Shown one piece after another: positions 1 to 9,969 of a stretch of 64,000 bases of DNA. The notes under the pieces were generated by a model, which saw nothing but the letters and a program-made list of their open reading frames with translations, searched no databases and had not been told where the DNA came from. Made by a program: the position numbers and the translations under genes. This DNA is from Pirellulales bacterium. Lineage in GTDB: Bacteria; Planctomycetota; Planctomycetia; Pirellulales; JALHPA01. Each line of letters begins with the position of its first letter. The stretch's first letter is position 1. The stretch is taken from NCBI GenBank assembly GCA_033762255.1, contig JANRLT010000022.1:1-64000 (forward strand). Reading direction: 5' to 3'.

Positions 1-1
1 T

Positions 2-499
2 TGTCGCGAGCCAAAGTTGCTGCAATACGCCGAGATCGCCAAATACGGCACTCAGCTAGCACGGTGCCTGCGTTACTTTCCCCGCGAGCAACTGCTACTT
101 TTAAAATTTGAGGACTTTGCCTCCGATCCGGGCACTGTTTATCGCCAGGTGCTGGGCTTTTTGGATCTTCCCGATGATGGCCGCGTCGATTTTCCCAAAC
201 ATAATGAAGCCCTCCGCCGCCGCAATCCAACTCTTGCGCGGTTTTTCATCAATCCCCCCGCCTGGCTCCGAGGACCCGCCAGATGGATGGTACGACTGGG
301 TCGCTCTCCCTGGACCCAACCGCTCAAGAATCTTAAAAATTGGATGATCAACCAGCCCGCGCCGCGACAGCCGCTATCGTCGGAATTGCGCGCCCGGCTG
401 CAAGATTATTTTGCCCCGGACCTGGAGCTGTTTGCCGAACTCAGCGGCATTTCCGTCGAGGACTGGCTAGCCCCCCGTACATTCGCGGAGGCTCGATGA
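2..499 (+). CDS. Sulfotransferase family protein (C-terminal part, cut by window edge)
   Basis: The reading frame is open from the left edge, so the N-terminal PAPS-binding loop lies outside the window. What remains resembles the C-terminal half of bacterial sulfotransferases: a YGTQLARCLRYFP helix, then LLLLKFEDFASDP (the usual 'fEdl..dp' segment) and an FLDLP turn, followed by a basic tail. Such enzymes move sulfate from PAPS to a carbohydrate or other acceptor. The stop codon overlaps the next gene's start (ATGA), so the two are probably translationally coupled. With a glycosyltransferase and a Wzz-like protein downstream, sulfation of an exopolysaccharide is a reasonable inference, but the acceptor cannot be read from the sequence. 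Confidence 0.75.
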   Translation, partial: CREPKLLQYAEIAKYGTQLARCLRYFPREQLLLLKFEDFASDPGTVYRQVLGFLDLPDDGRVDFPKHNEALRRRNPTLARFFINPPAWLRGPARWMVRLGRSPWTQPLKNLKNWMINQPAPRQPLSSELRARLQDYFAPDLELFAELSGISVEDWLAPRTFAEAR

Positions 500-1839
500 A
501 AATCATCCTAATCGCCGATTATGGCTACGAAAAAGGAGGGGCCGAACGTGTCGCCTGGGCCAGCGCCCGCGAACTAGTGGAACGCGGGCACGAGGTGCTG
601 GGCTTTTGCGCGGCGGGACCCGTGGATCCCACGATCATGCCCCCTGGAGAAAGTCCCTCTGGTGGAAGATTCTTGCTGGAATGTTTGGATCAGCCGGATT
701 TGCTAAGCGGGGGCGTCTCCACCGCGCTCGGCCAGGGGTTGTGGAATCGTACCGCCGCCCGACATGCCACAGCGCTCTTTGAGCGGCTGGATCCAGCCGA
801 AACAATCGTGCATGCGCATTCCTGGACCCATGCATTATCCAGTAGCCCCCTGGCAGCGGCATTGAATGCCCGCCTGTCACTCGTGGTAACCCTGCATGAT
901 TATTTTTTAGCTTGTCCCAATGGCGGATTTTATAATTTTCCCAGGCAAGAAATTTGTACGCTTGAGCCGTTGGGTTGGAAATGCCTGACGACCAATTGTG
1001 ACGCCCGGGGTATCTCCCATAAGGCCTTTCGGCTGCTCCGCCAAATGGTGCAGCAGTGGCGGGGTAAAATACCAACAAGGTTGCGTCACTTTGTGTATTT
1101 ATCCAATCTCAGTTTGGATATTTTGCGCCCGCATCTGCCGGCGGACGCGCAATTCACGCAAATCCCCAATCCCATTTTGGTTCCTCCCGGCCCCTCCAGC
1201 CAGCCCGCACAAAATGCCGAGTTGCTCTTTATTGGCCGCTTGGTTCCTGAAAAGGCGCCGCTTTTATTGGCCCAAGCGGCGGCAAACCTCAATTTGCCGG
1301 TAACATTTATTGGCACGGGCCCCTTGGCGGATGAGATCGCCCGGATCTATCCGGCGGCCAAGTTAACGGGTCAGTTACCAACCGAGGCGGTGCAGCAACG
1401 TTTGCGTATGGCACGGGCGTTGGTCTTTCCCAGTGTCTGGTACGAGACCCAGGGCCTGGTCGTACTGGAAGCCGCCGCGCAAGGAGTCCCCACGGTCGTG
1501 TCGGATGCCTGCGCCGCCCGCGAGTTTGTCGCTGACAATGAAACGGGCTGGTGGTTTAAGAGCGGCAATTTAGAGGATTTGCAGGCCAAGTTGCGCGGTC
1601 TGGACTCTGGCCATACGGTCGCGGCCGCCGGTCGACTGGCGTACGACCGCTTTTGGGCAAATCCTCCCTCGCTAAAACTGCATGGGGCGCGGCTAGAGAG
1701 TTATTACCAGCAAATTTTGCAAGCCAGAAAAGATGAATGGGCTAGCCCCGGGGAAGCAGGGGAGATAATGAATCCGCGCAACACCCCGATCCGCACGCCG
1801 GGCGGGGAGGTGCCGGAAGAGGCCCTTTTTACCGGCTAA
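496..1839 (+). CDS. Glycosyltransferase, GT4-like (GT-B fold)
   Basis: I start the gene at the ATG at 496, which overlaps the upstream TGA; the frame is open further upstream but that part is antifamily-like sequence overlapping the sulfotransferase. The 447-residue product opens with a GT-B N-terminal strand (MKIILIADYGYEKGGAERVA) containing the glycine turn typical of GT4 enzymes. The C-terminal domain starts near residue 242 (LLFIGRLVPEKAP) and carries the E-x7-E motif (YETQGLVVLEA, Glu317 and Glu325) that binds the nucleotide-sugar donor. A retaining glycosyl transfer from an activated sugar is expected. Neighbours point to exopolysaccharide or surface glycan assembly. Donor and acceptor are unknown. 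Confidence 0.85.
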   Translation: MKIILIADYGYEKGGAERVAWASARELVERGHEVLGFCAAGPVDPTIMPPGESPSGGRFLLECLDQPDLLSGGVSTALGQGLWNRTAARHATALFERLDPAETIVHAHSWTHALSSSPLAAALNARLSLVVTLHDYFLACPNGGFYNFPRQEICTLEPLGWKCLTTNCDARGISHKAFRLLRQMVQQWRGKIPTRLRHFVYLSNLSLDILRPHLPADAQFTQIPNPILVPPGPSSQPAQNAELLFIGRLVPEKAPLLLAQAAANLNLPVTFIGTGPLADEIARIYPAAKLTGQLPTEAVQQRLRMARALVFPSVWYETQGLVVLEAAAQGVPTVVSDACAAREFVADNETGWWFKSGNLEDLQAKLRGLDSGHTVAAAGRLAYDRFWANPPSLKLHGARLESYYQQILQARKDEWASPGEAGEIMNPRNTPIRTPGGEVPEEALFTG

Positions 1840-1856
1840 GCCTGGAAAAAACGACA

Positions 1857-1879
1857 AAAATCCCTGATTACGGGGTTTT
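1857..1879 (+). terminator. Possible weak intrinsic terminator after the glycosyltransferase
   Basis: An AAAATCCC / GGGGTTTT inverted repeat (8 bp with one T-G pair, 7-nt loop) sits 17 bp after the stop and ends in four T. The stem is short and the T-run modest, so read-through into the Wzz-like gene is possible. Confidence 0.35.
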
Positions 1880-1965
1880 CCGCCGCTTCATGACTTACTT
1901 CCGCATTTTACCCTGATTAAACTGATTGTACGGGTTAAACACCTTTTGACTTTTTACGTGATATT

Positions 1966-3510
1966 ATGGCTGCTCCAACGCTCACCCAATCCCTGACACC
2001 GTGGGCCTTGCTGGGATCAATCTGGCGGCAAAAGTTGTTATTTGTGGCCATCTTGGGCGGAATATTATTGGCGACCGCGACAGGGTTGTATTTTATCAAG
2101 AAAAAATATACCGCCACGGCGGATTTGTATATTCGACTGGGTCGCGAGACGATCTCGCTGGATCCCACGGTCACCACCGGCAAGGTGGCCAATATCACCG
2201 AGACCCGCGAGACGGAAATCAACTCCATCAATGAATTATTAATTAGCCGATTTTTGCTGGCGCAAGTGGTTGATGCTTATCCGGATCTGCATGAAATTTT
2301 AGAGGATGGGGGAGAAACCGTGGTCAACGCCACCCCCGGCGATCCTGCCGCGCAGTTTTATCTCAAGCCGGTATATAATTTACGGGACGAAGCCATCCGC
2401 ACGCTGATTGAAAATCTCGAAGTCAGCATCGTCAAAAAATCCAATGTGGTGCATGTGGCTTACACGGCCAAGGATCCCATCATCGCCCAAAAGATACTCT
2501 CCACGATACTCAACCTTGGTCAGCGCAAGCACATGGAAGTCAACCGGACTGAGGGATCGCTGGAATTTTTTGATCAGCAAGTGCGCGATTTTAGCGGCAA
2601 GGTGGACGTCATTCAAGAAAAACTACGCGACTTTAAAAATGCGCGAAGCATGTCCCTGTTTGCCAAAGAACGGGAAATATTACTGGAAAGGATTGGCGGG
2701 TTAGAAACAGAATACCACCAGGCCCAGGCCACCATGGCGACATTAGAGCGGGAAATCCAGAGCCGCGAAAAAATACTAGCCGAAATGGAGCCTACCGTGG
2801 TATTGGCCGAAGTTTCGGGTTCGCCGCAATCAGCGGTCGAGGGAATGCGGCAACAATTGTACGCCTTGCAATTGCGGGAAAAAGAACTGTTGTCAAAATT
2901 GGACCCGGATAACGTCCAGATCGTGCAAATCCGGGAGCAAATTTCACAGGCACAAAAACAACTGGCCAGCGAAAAAAATGAACCGCAAATTACCCGCGGT
3001 TTGAATGAGTCATTTCAACAACTGGAAGTCCAGCAACTCGCCCAGCAGGCACAACGGGACGGCGTGGCCGCCAAGGTGCAAATGCTGGCGGAACAACTGG
3101 GCCAGGTCCGGGCGCAATTGGCCAAACTAAATTCGCACGAAGTTGATTTATCCGACTTGGAACGCGAGTTATCGATTAACACCGAAAATCTGCGGCGATA
3201 CACAAATTTTGCCGAGCAAGCCCGGATTGACCAGGCGCTGGCCGAGGAAAGCATTTCCAATATCAACATTATGCCGTCGGACATTAGTTACACCCCCTCC
3301 AGCCCGCGCACCAAGTTAATCCTGGGATTGGCGGGGGTGATGGGCTGTTTCTTGGCGGCATTGGCCGCTTATGCCCGCGACCAACAACCGGCCAACTATC
3401 GCCTTCCCCCGGATCCCGCGCAGGTAGTTAACCCGCGCCCGCAGGACGAGAAATCCCTGGCGCATATCGGCATCAATTCACGTCTGGAACCGGTGGGTGG
3501 CGGCGTCTAG
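1966..3510 (+). CDS. Wzz/GumC-type polysaccharide chain-length determinant
   Basis: The 514-residue protein has the polysaccharide co-polymerase layout: a short cytoplasmic N-terminus, a membrane segment at about residues 24-43 followed by KKKY, a periplasmic domain with a long Glu/Gln-rich coiled coil (about 190-430), and a second membrane segment near 449-470. It should set or assist chain length during Wzy-dependent exopolysaccharide export. There is no C-terminal BY-kinase domain and no Walker motif, so it is the kinase-less form; a partner kinase would lie elsewhere. The cytoplasmic tail of about 45 residues is Pro/Asp-rich. No clear Shine-Dalgarno sequence precedes the ATG. Its place after a glycosyltransferase and a sulfotransferase supports the assignment. 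Confidence 0.85.
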   Translation: MAAPTLTQSLTPWALLGSIWRQKLLFVAILGGILLATATGLYFIKKKYTATADLYIRLGRETISLDPTVTTGKVANITETRETEINSINELLISRFLLAQVVDAYPDLHEILEDGGETVVNATPGDPAAQFYLKPVYNLRDEAIRTLIENLEVSIVKKSNVVHVAYTAKDPIIAQKILSTILNLGQRKHMEVNRTEGSLEFFDQQVRDFSGKVDVIQEKLRDFKNARSMSLFAKEREILLERIGGLETEYHQAQATMATLEREIQSREKILAEMEPTVVLAEVSGSPQSAVEGMRQQLYALQLREKELLSKLDPDNVQIVQIREQISQAQKQLASEKNEPQITRGLNESFQQLEVQQLAQQAQRDGVAAKVQMLAEQLGQVRAQLAKLNSHEVDLSDLERELSINTENLRRYTNFAEQARIDQALAEESISNINIMPSDISYTPSSPRTKLILGLAGVMGCFLAALAAYARDQQPANYRLPPDPAQVVNPRPQDEKSLAHIGINSRLEPVGGGV

Positions 3511-3708
3511 CCAGTTTATCTGGATTCATCATAGCACCCATCTCGCGGCGGCGTTACCAACCACTTGGCCAGCGCTGTTTGCGGATGGAAGCCGCTATCC
3601 ATCGGGGTCACGCAATAAATTTCATTCATCTGGTCGAGCATTTCCCTTTATCAAAGAAGCCGCTCTCCGACTATCGAGGAGTGCCAGGCTTCACAGATTC
3701 GTAATTCA

Positions 3709-6700
3709 ATGTCCGGGAAAGCTGATTATTCGCCGAATTTGTCCGTGGTCCAGCCGGACGAACCACCCCCTCCCCCAGAAGGGCTATTGCATGGCGGATT
3801 TTTTGCGCAGGCCGCCTGTCACCCAAATCGCGTGGCCCTGATCCAAGGTCCTCGTCAAATTACCTATGGACGTTTAGCGGGCCAGGCCTTGGCTATTGCC
3901 GCGCGGTTACGCACACGGGGCGTGGCTCCGGAAGCAACCGTCGCCATCGGCGCGCGCGATCCCCTGCACATGACCGCGGGACTGTTGGGTATCTTGGCAG
4001 CGGGGGGGGCCTATGTTCCCTTGGACAATAGTTATCCAGAACTGCGTCTTACCGGCATGCTGGAGGACGCCAAGGCCTCCTTGGTCCTAGGTGACGAAGA
4101 GTTGCGGCAAAAATGTGCCCCCTGGACGGCAAAACCATCACTGGATAGTTCAACATCAACTGCGGCTGGCACGAATGATAATCAAACAGTCGCTCCCGGC
4201 TGGATATCATTGACGGAATTACTCGCGGGTGACGATTCCCCTAGCGGAGTTGAACACGCTACTCAGGCACTTTTCCATCCTTCCCGCGTCGCCACCCGCC
4301 AACTTGCCTATGTGATCTTTACCTCGGGATCGACGGGACGGCCCAAGGGCGTGCAGATTGAACATGGCATGGCACAAACCACCATACCGGTCATCAATCG
4401 GCTTTTAAGCGTGACGGCCGCGGACCGGGTCTTGGCGGTCTCGTCCTTTAGCTTTGATTTATCGGTCTATGATATTTTTGGACTGTTAGCCGCCGGGGGA
4501 GGGGTGGTTTTTCCCGAGTCGGGCAAAGAACGGGACCCCCGCCACTGGCTGGAATTAATCGCGAGCCAGCGTATCACCCTGTGGAATTCCGTCCCCGCGC
4601 TCTTTGAAATGCTGGCCACTTGGTGCGGCGGCGATATTGCAGCCTCTCGCGCCCAGACCGCCACCTTGCGAGAGGCGCTCCTCAGCGGCGATTGGATTCC
4701 TCCCTCGCTACCCGATCGCTGGCGGGCAATTCAACCGCGGACGCGTTTGGTCAGCCTGGGAGGCGCGACCGAAGGAAGCATCTGGTCCATTTATCATCCC
4801 ATCGAGCAGGTGGATTCGACCCGCCCCAGCATCCCCTACGGCCGCGCCTTGCCGGGCCAACAAATGTACGTATTGGACGGGACGGGGCAAATGTGTCCAG
4901 CGGGAGTCACCGGCGAAATCCACATTGGTGGGCCAGGCGTGGCCCGTGGATACGCCGGGCGGCCTGATTTGACCGCCGAGCGGTTCATCCCGGATCATCT
5001 GCAACATGCGGGCGACGGCAAACTTTATAAAACAGGCGATCTGGGCCGGTATTTTCCCGACGGTACGATTGAGTTTTTAGGCCGGGCCGACCAACAGGTA
5101 AAAATCGGTGGATACCGCATCGAATTAGGAGAGATAGAAACCGCCCTACGGCGGCATCCGCAGATTGCCGAGGCGGTGGTGGTGGCTCGCCGAGACCGTG
5201 GACCGGTCCCTTATTTGGCGGCTTACTATCAACCCCGGACCACGCTAGGGACACAGGACGGCGGTTTGGTCATCGCGGAATCCGACTTGGCGGCGGAGTT
5301 GGCCACCACATTGCCCGCGTATATGCTTCCCGCCAGTTATGTCCTCGTCAACAATTGGCCCCTCACAGCCAATGGCAAAGTTGATCGCCAGGCCCTCCCT
5401 ACACCAGAATTGTCTGCTAACGGACAGGCGGCAAACGACAAATTCGACGCGACAACCCAGACTGCTCCCGACGCCGCGCCCCGTTATTCCCCGCAAGAGT
5501 TAGTCTGGCGGCAAAAATTGCTCCCCCTTTGGAACAAAGCGCTGGGCCAGTCACAAACAGATGACGATGCGGGCTTTTTGCGTTGTGGGGGAGATTCACT
5601 ACGCGCGGTGGAACTTGTGCTAAAAGTGGCACAAACCACGGGCGTAACCTTGTCGCCGGTCTGGCCGCTGGGGCCTGATGCCACGTTGCACAATCTGGTA
5701 AAAATTGCCGCCAGCCAGGCGGCGCAGGCTAGCCCAAAGACGCGTTGCGCGGACTATATCGTGCCGCGGACAAAGTCCCAACCCAGCTACCCGGTCAGTT
5801 ATCCGCAGCGACAGCTTTGGCTGGCCGATCAATTGGCGGGGGATAGTCCGTGCTACAATGTGCCCCTGGCCTGGGAATTTCACGGGGAACTGCGGGTTAG
5901 CGCGTGGCAAACCGCGCTTGCGCAAATTGTCCAGCGGCATGAAATTTTACGAACGGTTTATGTCAATACTGGCGGTCACGAGGTGCGGCAGCGGGTGTTA
6001 TCCCAAGTTGACTTGCAAATCCCGCTGGTGGATTTGTCCTCCGCTGCTTTGCCGGACGCCCGTCAAGCCGCTATCGAGGCTATTTCCGCCGACGCCCGCG
6101 CTCGCTTTGATGTCGCCGCGGGACCGCTGCTGCGGGCTGCTGTTTATCGGCTGGCTCCCCGTGAATATATCCTCTCCATCAATATTCATCATCTCAATTG
6201 CGATGGCTGGACCGTGGGAATGTTGGGCCGGGAATTGTCCCAATTATATCAAGAATTGATCCAGGATCAGACGTTGGTCGACGCACCTAGCCGCTTGCAC
6301 TATGCCGATTATGCGATATGGCAGCGGGAAACGGCAAAATTTGACCAGCAAGCCGACCTGGCCGAATATTGGAAATCGACCCTCCACGACCTACCGGAAA
6401 ATCTGCTCTTGCCGACAGATGCGCCGCGCCCGACGTTGGTCGCGTACACCGGCGCTGCGCACCGGTTTACCATTGACGCCCCTTTAACGGCGGGGCTGGA
6501 GCAACTCGCCCGCCAGACCAACACCTCATTATTCGCGGTGCTGCTAACGGCCTGGCAGATTTTATTGGCCCGGATCAGCGGACAGGACGAATTTTGCCTG
6601 GGGACCCCCAGCGCGGGTCGACAGCGCAGCGGCCTGACAGATTTGTGGGGGTATTTGATTCACGTGCTCCCCTTGCGCTGTAGGCACTCCACCGGCGAAA

Positions 6701-9700
6701 GCGCGCTGGACCTCCTGGTTCGCAATGCGCGAACCGTGGCGGCGGCTTTGGCCAATCAGGATTATCCCTTTGAATCAATCATCAAAAATCTTGGCAGCGC
6801 GCACTTGCCACATGCCTATCCGCTATTTCCCGCGATGATCGTACTCGAGGAAGATCCCGCGAATTATTGGCAACTAGCGGGGGGGAGCCTGCGTGAATTG
6901 CCCATCCATAACCAGACCGCCAAATATGAAATGCTGCTCAGCTTGATGACGCGGCGCCAGGCTGACGCAACGGTATTCAACGATTCGCAAATCCCCGACC
7001 CTTCTGGTGCAAAAAGCCTGGCCACCATTAGCGGAGTATGGGAATATCGCGATGATTTATTCACCGCCGCGCGCATTCAGCGCATGTGCGGTCAGTGGCT
7101 GCAAATCCTGCGGCACATGGTGGCGGCTCCCCATGCCGTGTGGCATGATTTGCCCTTGCTGACCCCTCTGGAACAATCCGCGCTGACTCCGCGGCCCGCT
7201 TGGCGCAATACCGCCGCCGCCGCCTGCGCAAATGTGTTGGAGCTTTTTGCCGATCAGGCCCGTCGCCACGCCCGGGTGGCGGCGATCCACTCCGCGGAAT
7301 GTGACATTACTTATGCCGAACTATACGCCCGCGCGATGGCCCTGGCCGCGCGGCTGCAACAGCGCGGGGTTCGGCCGGATACGCTGGTGGGACTCTCCTG
7401 CGAAAGATCTCCCGCCCAGCTTATCTGCGTTCTGGCCATTTTACAGGCGGGAGGGGCTTATGTGCCGCTGGATCCCGCCCTGCCACCCGAGCGGCTCAGC
7501 CGAATCATGGACATAGCCCGGCCATTTTTGGTGCTGGGGGATTCCCGCTCGCCCTTAGCGCGGTTTGTGCCACCAAGCGTCTGGTTGGACGTGGGCCAAC
7601 TATTGACCGAGCCGCTTCCCACGCCGGAGTACTTGCCCTGTCCCGCCGGACCCGAAAATCTAGCCTATGTGCTGTTTACCTCGGGTTCCACGGGCGAGCC
7701 TAAGGGAGTGGCCATGCCCCACCGGGCATTGGTCAACTTGTTATTATGGCAAGTGGGAGAGTCCGAATTGCCCGTGGGAGCCCGGACGCTGCAGTTCGCC
7801 TCGCTGGGCTTTGATGTTTCCTTTCAAGAGATCTTTGGCACCTGGTGCGCGGGGGGGACGGTCGTCCCAGTTTCAGAGGACCAACGGTCCGACTTTGCCC
7901 AGTTAGCCGGATTGATTTGCGACCATCAAATAGCGCGGCTGTTTTTGCCATTTGTCGCTTTAGAATATGTGGCGGCGGCTTTACTTCCGCGCGTCTCCGC
8001 CTGTCCCCACTTAACCCAAATCATTACCGCGGGAGAGCAATTAAAAATCACCCCCCGCTTGCGTGAGTTTTTTTCCCTGCTGCCACGCTGTCGATTGTGG
8101 AATCATTACGGCCCCACCGAATGCCATGTGGTGACTTCCGCGGAATTAACGGGCGATCCCGCCACTTGGCCGGAACTTCCCCCCATTGGCCGCCCCATCG
8201 CCAACACCGTGGCCTATGTGCTGGACCGGCGCAGGCAACCGCTTCCCCCGGGTGTGCCGGGCGAACTTTTCCTGGGGGGCGCGTGCGTGGCGCGGGGGTA
8301 CCTGTCCCAGCCCGAGTTGACCGCCGAAAAATTCCTCCCTAACCCTTTGCAACCGCATTCCGGAGATTTGCTTTATCGCACCGGGGATTATGCCTTTTGG
8401 AATGATGCGGGCGAGTTACAGTTCCAAGGCCGGCGCGACGATCAGGTAAAAATACGGGGACACCGGATCGAATTAGGGGATGTCGAGGCCGCCCTACGAC
8501 AAAATCCCGCGATCAATCAGGCCGCAGTGCTCGCCTTGCGCGATAGCGCGGGGGACCTGTTTTTGCACGCATTTGTGGCGGGCCAGGGGGATTCAGGCCA
8601 AAAGGATGCCGACTTTTGCGCGGCGGCGAGAAGCGACCTGGCAACGCGTTTGCCCGTCTACATGCTGCCGCAACAGATCACCCGCGTCAGTCAATTGCCT
8701 CTCACGCCCAATGGCAAAGTTGACCGGGCGGCGCTATCCGCTTTACTAACGGCAAAGCTTCCCGGCGAGAGCGCCGCGCCGGAATGCCAGAATTATCACG
8801 AACGACGAATGTTGCGGGTCTGGCGACAAGTGCTTCAACAGCGCCATCTGCGACCCGAGGATGATTTTTATGACTTGGGCGGGGATTCGTTGTTGGCGGC
8901 TAGGCTGTTTACCGCCGTAGAGCGGGAATTTGGCGTGCAATTATCCCTCAGCGAGCTATTAACACGTTCCACTCCCCGCAGTTTGACCCGGTTAATTCTG
9001 GACAAGAACGCTCCTGCTGGCTGGAACTGTCTGCTACCGATTCAAGAAAGCGGGGAACTGCCGCCATTGTATGTTTTGCCCGGAATTGGCGGGGGGTTGG
9101 TTGATTATTTTGCCCTGTCGCGAATCATGGGCAATACGCAGCCAATCTATGGATTACAACCCCAGGGAAGCGACGGCAAAAGCCCCCCCCTGACGACGGT
9201 GCCGCAAATTGCCGCCCAATATGCCGAGCAAATCCGGCGATTGCAGCCGCGGGGACCGTATCACATTTTGGGATATTCATTTGGGGGAGTGGTGGCATAT
9301 GAATTAGCCCAGCAGTTACGCGAGCGGGATTTATCCATAGGTTCATTAACATTGGTCGATGTCAGTTTTGAGGACGCGCGCGAGGAGCCGCTGCATAAAC
9401 GAATCTGGTTTCACCTGCGCTATTTATTTTCCGGCCAGGCGGTCCTGAAGGCGCGGTATTTTACCAAACGGCTAAAAAACTTTTTGCGGCGGATGAAGTA
9501 CGGTTTTCACGAGCGTTCATTGGACTATACGCTGGAATGCATGGACCTGACCCCCGCCAGCCGGCATGTGGCGGCGGCGCACTGGGAGGCCTGGACCAAG
9601 TATCGCCCCGTCCACTATGACGGACCGGTGACGGTGCTCCTAGCCGGGTGGCGGCAAGGAATCCATGGCGACGACCCGCAGGCCTGGGGATGGGAGCATC

Positions 9701-9885
9701 TAGTCCCCGCGGGCGTTACGACGCACCGGATTCCCGGCACGCATGAAAATCTCTTTAAGGGACAAAACCTGCAAATCTTGGCCAAAAAGCTGCATGAGAT
9801 CTTGGCAATCGCGCACAATTGCCCGGAATCGGAAGAGAGCGCGGAAATTGCCGTTCACGACGCGGTCCCCTTAACGGTAGGATAG
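3709..9885 (+). CDS. Two-module nonribosomal peptide synthetase, A-PCP-C-A-PCP-TE, predicted Cys-Pro
   Basis: The 2058-residue protein is a complete small assembly line. A1 spans about 25-540 (core motif FTSGSTGRPKG near 203), PCP1 has its phosphopantetheine serine at Ser630 (CGGDSL), and the condensation domain has HHLNCDG at 827-833. A2 spans about 1210-1660 (FTSGSTGEPKG near 1323), PCP2 has Ser1727 (LGGDSL), and the type I thioesterase has GYSFGG with Ser1857 and His2012. Aligning by eye to the PheA pocket, A1 gives D-L-Y-N-L-S-L-I-W-K, the cysteine code. A2 gives D-V-Q-F-I-A-H-V-V-K, a proline-type code. The HHxxxDG motif marks a normal condensation domain, not a heterocyclization domain. 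No starter C, epimerase, MbtH or PPTase is visible nearby. The expected product is a Cys-Pro dipeptide or a cyclized form of it. No Shine-Dalgarno sequence is well placed before the ATG, but no better in-frame start exists. Confidence 0.95.
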   Translation: MSGKADYSPNLSVVQPDEPPPPPEGLLHGGFFAQAACHPNRVALIQGPRQITYGRLAGQALAIAARLRTRGVAPEATVAIGARDPLHMTAGLLGILAAGGAYVPLDNSYPELRLTGMLEDAKASLVLGDEELRQKCAPWTAKPSLDSSTSTAAGTNDNQTVAPGWISLTELLAGDDSPSGVEHATQALFHPSRVATRQLAYVIFTSGSTGRPKGVQIEHGMAQTTIPVINRLLSVTAADRVLAVSSFSFDLSVYDIFGLLAAGGGVVFPESGKERDPRHWLELIASQRITLWNSVPALFEMLATWCGGDIAASRAQTATLREALLSGDWIPPSLPDRWRAIQPRTRLVSLGGATEGSIWSIYHPIEQVDSTRPSIPYGRALPGQQMYVLDGTGQMCPAGVTGEIHIGGPGVARGYAGRPDLTAERFIPDHLQHAGDGKLYKTGDLGRYFPDGTIEFLGRADQQVKIGGYRIELGEIETALRRHPQIAEAVVVARRDRGPVPYLAAYYQPRTTLGTQDGGLVIAESDLAAELATTLPAYMLPASYVLVNNWPLTANGKVDRQALPTPELSANGQAANDKFDATTQTAPDAAPRYSPQELVWRQKLLPLWNKALGQSQTDDDAGFLRCGGDSLRAVELVLKVAQTTGVTLSPVWPLGPDATLHNLVKIAASQAAQASPKTRCADYIVPRTKSQPSYPVSYPQRQLWLADQLAGDSPCYNVPLAWEFHGELRVSAWQTALAQIVQRHEILRTVYVNTGGHEVRQRVLSQVDLQIPLVDLSSAALPDARQAAIEAISADARARFDVAAGPLLRAAVYRLAPREYILSINIHHLNCDGWTVGMLGRELSQLYQELIQDQTLVDAPSRLHYADYAIWQRETAKFDQQADLAEYWKSTLHDLPENLLLPTDAPRPTLVAYTGAAHRFTIDAPLTAGLEQLARQTNTSLFAVLLTAWQILLARISGQDEFCLGTPSAGRQRSGLTDLWGYLIHVLPLRCRHSTGESALDLLVRNARTVAAALANQDYPFESIIKNLGSAHLPHAYPLFPAMIVLEEDPANYWQLAGGSLRELPIHNQTAKYEMLLSLMTRRQADATVFNDSQIPDPSGAKSLATISGVWEYRDDLFTAARIQRMCGQWLQILRHMVAAPHAVWHDLPLLTPLEQSALTPRPAWRNTAAAACANVLELFADQARRHARVAAIHSAECDITYAELYARAMALAARLQQRGVRPDTLVGLSCERSPAQLICVLAILQAGGAYVPLDPALPPERLSRIMDIARPFLVLGDSRSPLARFVPPSVWLDVGQLLTEPLPTPEYLPCPAGPENLAYVLFTSGSTGEPKGVAMPHRALVNLLLWQVGESELPVGARTLQFASLGFDVSFQEIFGTWCAGGTVVPVSEDQRSDFAQLAGLICDHQIARLFLPFVALEYVAAALLPRVSACPHLTQIITAGEQLKITPRLREFFSLLPRCRLWNHYGPTECHVVTSAELTGDPATWPELPPIGRPIANTVAYVLDRRRQPLPPGVPGELFLGGACVARGYLSQPELTAEKFLPNPLQPHSGDLLYRTGDYAFWNDAGELQFQGRRDDQVKIRGHRIELGDVEAALRQNPAINQAAVLALRDSAGDLFLHAFVAGQGDSGQKDADFCAAARSDLATRLPVYMLPQQITRVSQLPLTPNGKVDRAALSALLTAKLPGESAAPECQNYHERRMLRVWRQVLQQRHLRPEDDFYDLGGDSLLAARLFTAVEREFGVQLSLSELLTRSTPRSLTRLILDKNAPAGWNCLLPIQESGELPPLYVLPGIGGGLVDYFALSRIMGNTQPIYGLQPQGSDGKSPPLTTVPQIAAQYAEQIRRLQPRGPYHILGYSFGGVVAYELAQQLRERDLSIGSLTLVDVSFEDAREEPLHKRIWFHLRYLFSGQAVLKARYFTKRLKNFLRRMKYGFHERSLDYTLECMDLTPASRHVAAAHWEAWTKYRPVHYDGPVTVLLAGWRQGIHGDDPQAWGWEHLVPAGVTTHRIPGTHENLFKGQNLQILAKKLHEILAIAHNCPESEESAEIAVHDAVPLTVG

Positions 9886-9969
9886 GTAAGCCAACTAGAA
9901 ATTTTTTCCCCCCAAGGGTTGTCGGCAAAACAGGCACAACGCCGGACGACACTTTTGTATTGGTGCAGG

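Noticed and set aside
5800-6300. Heterocyclization (Cy) domain after the cysteine module
   Set aside because: The motif is HHLNCDG, not DxxxxDxxS, so the domain is a normal condensation domain.
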